Assembly: GCA_012511525.1 (NCBI GenBank)
Contig: JAAZFW010000358.1
Coordinates: 1 to 5,822 of the forward strand
Length of the DNA: 5,822 nt
DNA from: Clostridiaceae bacterium
GTDB lineage: Bacteria > Bacillota > Clostridia > Saccharofermentanales > UBA5734
Direction: 5' to 3'
Below, one piece after another: positions 5,230 to 5,822 of this stretch. The notes below the pieces were generated by a model, which did not search any database, was not told where the DNA came from, and saw only the letters and a program-made list of their open reading frames with translations. Made by a program: the position numbers and the translations under genes. Each line of letters begins with the position of its first letter. Position 1 is the first letter of the stretch.

Positions 5230-5822
5230 TCAGGCCGGTTCGATCAACCAGAGCGCAAAGGCGTAGTCATCCAGCACGGCCGACAGCTGCACCTGCTCCT
5301 GTGCCAGCGGTTTTCGTTCGGTGATCAGAAGGCTTCGGGTTTGCGGACCAGTGAGCAGGTTGTTGTGCACCCGGTCGACCAGGTACTGCGTGACAACCTT
5401 GTCGCCCGCGGGCAGGTTGCCGACCATGATCTCGACCGGCAGCGGATGGCCGCTGGCGTTGGTCGCCAGGACCGCCACCCCGCTGATGTCGCCTGTCGCC
5501 AGGACAGCCGTGTTATAAGACATCTTACCGGCGGCGGCCAGCCGGCTTTGCTTTTGCAGCGCCAGGGCGCGCATCGCGTGGCCGTTGGGCGTCGGCACAA
5601 TCGCTCCGTCATCGAGCGTGATGTACTGGGTGAAGGACATCTGCAGCTTGGGGTTGTGGTACGTGCACCAGGGATGGATGAACAGGTCGGGCAGGTCGCC
5701 GGACTGGATCATGGCCACCAGCACGCCGGCGGCGTTTTTCAGCGAGTCGGTCCAGACGCCGGTCGTGTCCGTGAAGCCGTACTCGTCGACATGGATCGGC
5801 AGGTCCGGCAGGCCCAGCTCCC
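5230..5822 (-). CDS. Probable clan GH-A glycoside hydrolase, C-terminal part, 5' end outside the window
   Basis: The frame is open from the right edge to TGA 5230-5232, giving 196 complete codons. The GTG at 5724 is internal, because the preceding residues LPIHVDEYGF look like the end of a TIM-barrel strand carrying a catalytic Glu (codon 5782-5784), the usual place of the nucleophile in clan GH-A. A helix follows, then FIHPWCTYHNP, as in the last barrel strand, which is rich in Trp and His. The next part, PNGHAMRALALQKQSRL, resembles the helix linking barrel and C-terminal beta-sandwich in GH39, GH51 and GH30 enzymes. The remainder alternates beta strands (VLATGDISGVAVLATN, VEIMVGNLP, YAFALWLIEP), matching such a sandwich. 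I cannot assign the exact family or substrate, or see whether there is a signal peptide. It lies on the same strand as the nagA operon but is separated from it by a terminator and a promoter, so it is a separate transcription unit that may share a saccharide substrate. Confidence 0.68.
   Translation of the reverse strand, partial: ELGLPDLPIHVDEYGFTDTTGVWTDSLKNAAGVLVAMIQSGDLPDLFIHPWCTYHNPKLQMSFTQYITLDDGAIVPTPNGHAMRALALQKQSRLAAAGKMSYNTAVLATGDISGVAVLATNASGHPLPVEIMVGNLPAGDKVVTQYLVDRVHNNLLTGPQTRSLLITERKPLAQEQVQLSAVLDDYAFALWLIEPA

Noticed and set aside
1..5822. CRISPR arrays, tRNA or rRNA genes, insertion sequences, att sites
   Set aside because: No regularly spaced direct repeats, no tRNA-like cloverleaf or CCA end, no transposase-like frame, and no paired terminal inverted repeats were seen. 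The only notable repeats are those listed between 4970 and 5236.

Overview
The window is a GC-rich bacterial segment (roughly 60% G+C by eye) with tightly packed genes, strong AGGAGG-type ribosome binding sites and a consensus sigma-70/sigma-A promoter. The RpiR-type regulator, the ROK-like kinase and the Shine-Dalgarno usage are compatible with a GC-rich member of the Bacillota. That placement is weak, because nothing here is a taxonomic marker, and Spirochaetota or Chloroflexota cannot be excluded.

Layout, left to right. (1) Positions 1-378, plus strand: the 3' end of a DMT/EamA-type membrane transporter, cut by the window edge. (2) Positions 338-4954, minus strand: a compact four-gene cluster read right to left. 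Its order is an RpiR/MurR-type SIS-domain regulator, an atypical ROK-type sugar kinase, N-acetylglucosamine-6-phosphate deacetylase (nagA) and a cytosolic beta-propeller protein. Intergenic gaps are 30, 5 and 13 bases, and each gene has its own ribosome binding site, so it reads as one operon. The last gene runs 41 bases into the convergent transporter gene. (3) Positions 4955-5120: the operon's leader and control region, with a 17-base-spaced TTGCCA/TATAAT promoter, an inverted-repeat operator candidate over the predicted start of transcription, and a small GC hairpin just upstream of the first ribosome binding site. (4) Positions 5122-5211: two neighbouring hairpins, one of them a clear bidirectional intrinsic terminator. 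(5) Positions 5230-5822, minus strand: the 3' end of a probable clan GH-A glycoside hydrolase, cut by the right edge and ending just before those hairpins.

How the genes may work together (inference): an amino-sugar compound enters the cell and the kinase phosphorylates it at O6. NagA removes the acetyl group, and the SIS-domain regulator senses a phosphosugar and controls the operon. The propeller protein may process a related saccharide or uronide. The glycoside hydrolase may supply substrate, but it is a separate transcription unit.

The most unusual element is the kinase. It has an N-terminal extension of about 145 residues, and it has lost both the ExGH histidine and the cysteine cluster that bind structural zinc in ordinary ROK kinases, yet it keeps the catalytic Asp motif. 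No nagB, phosphotransferase system or amino-sugar transporter is visible in the window.
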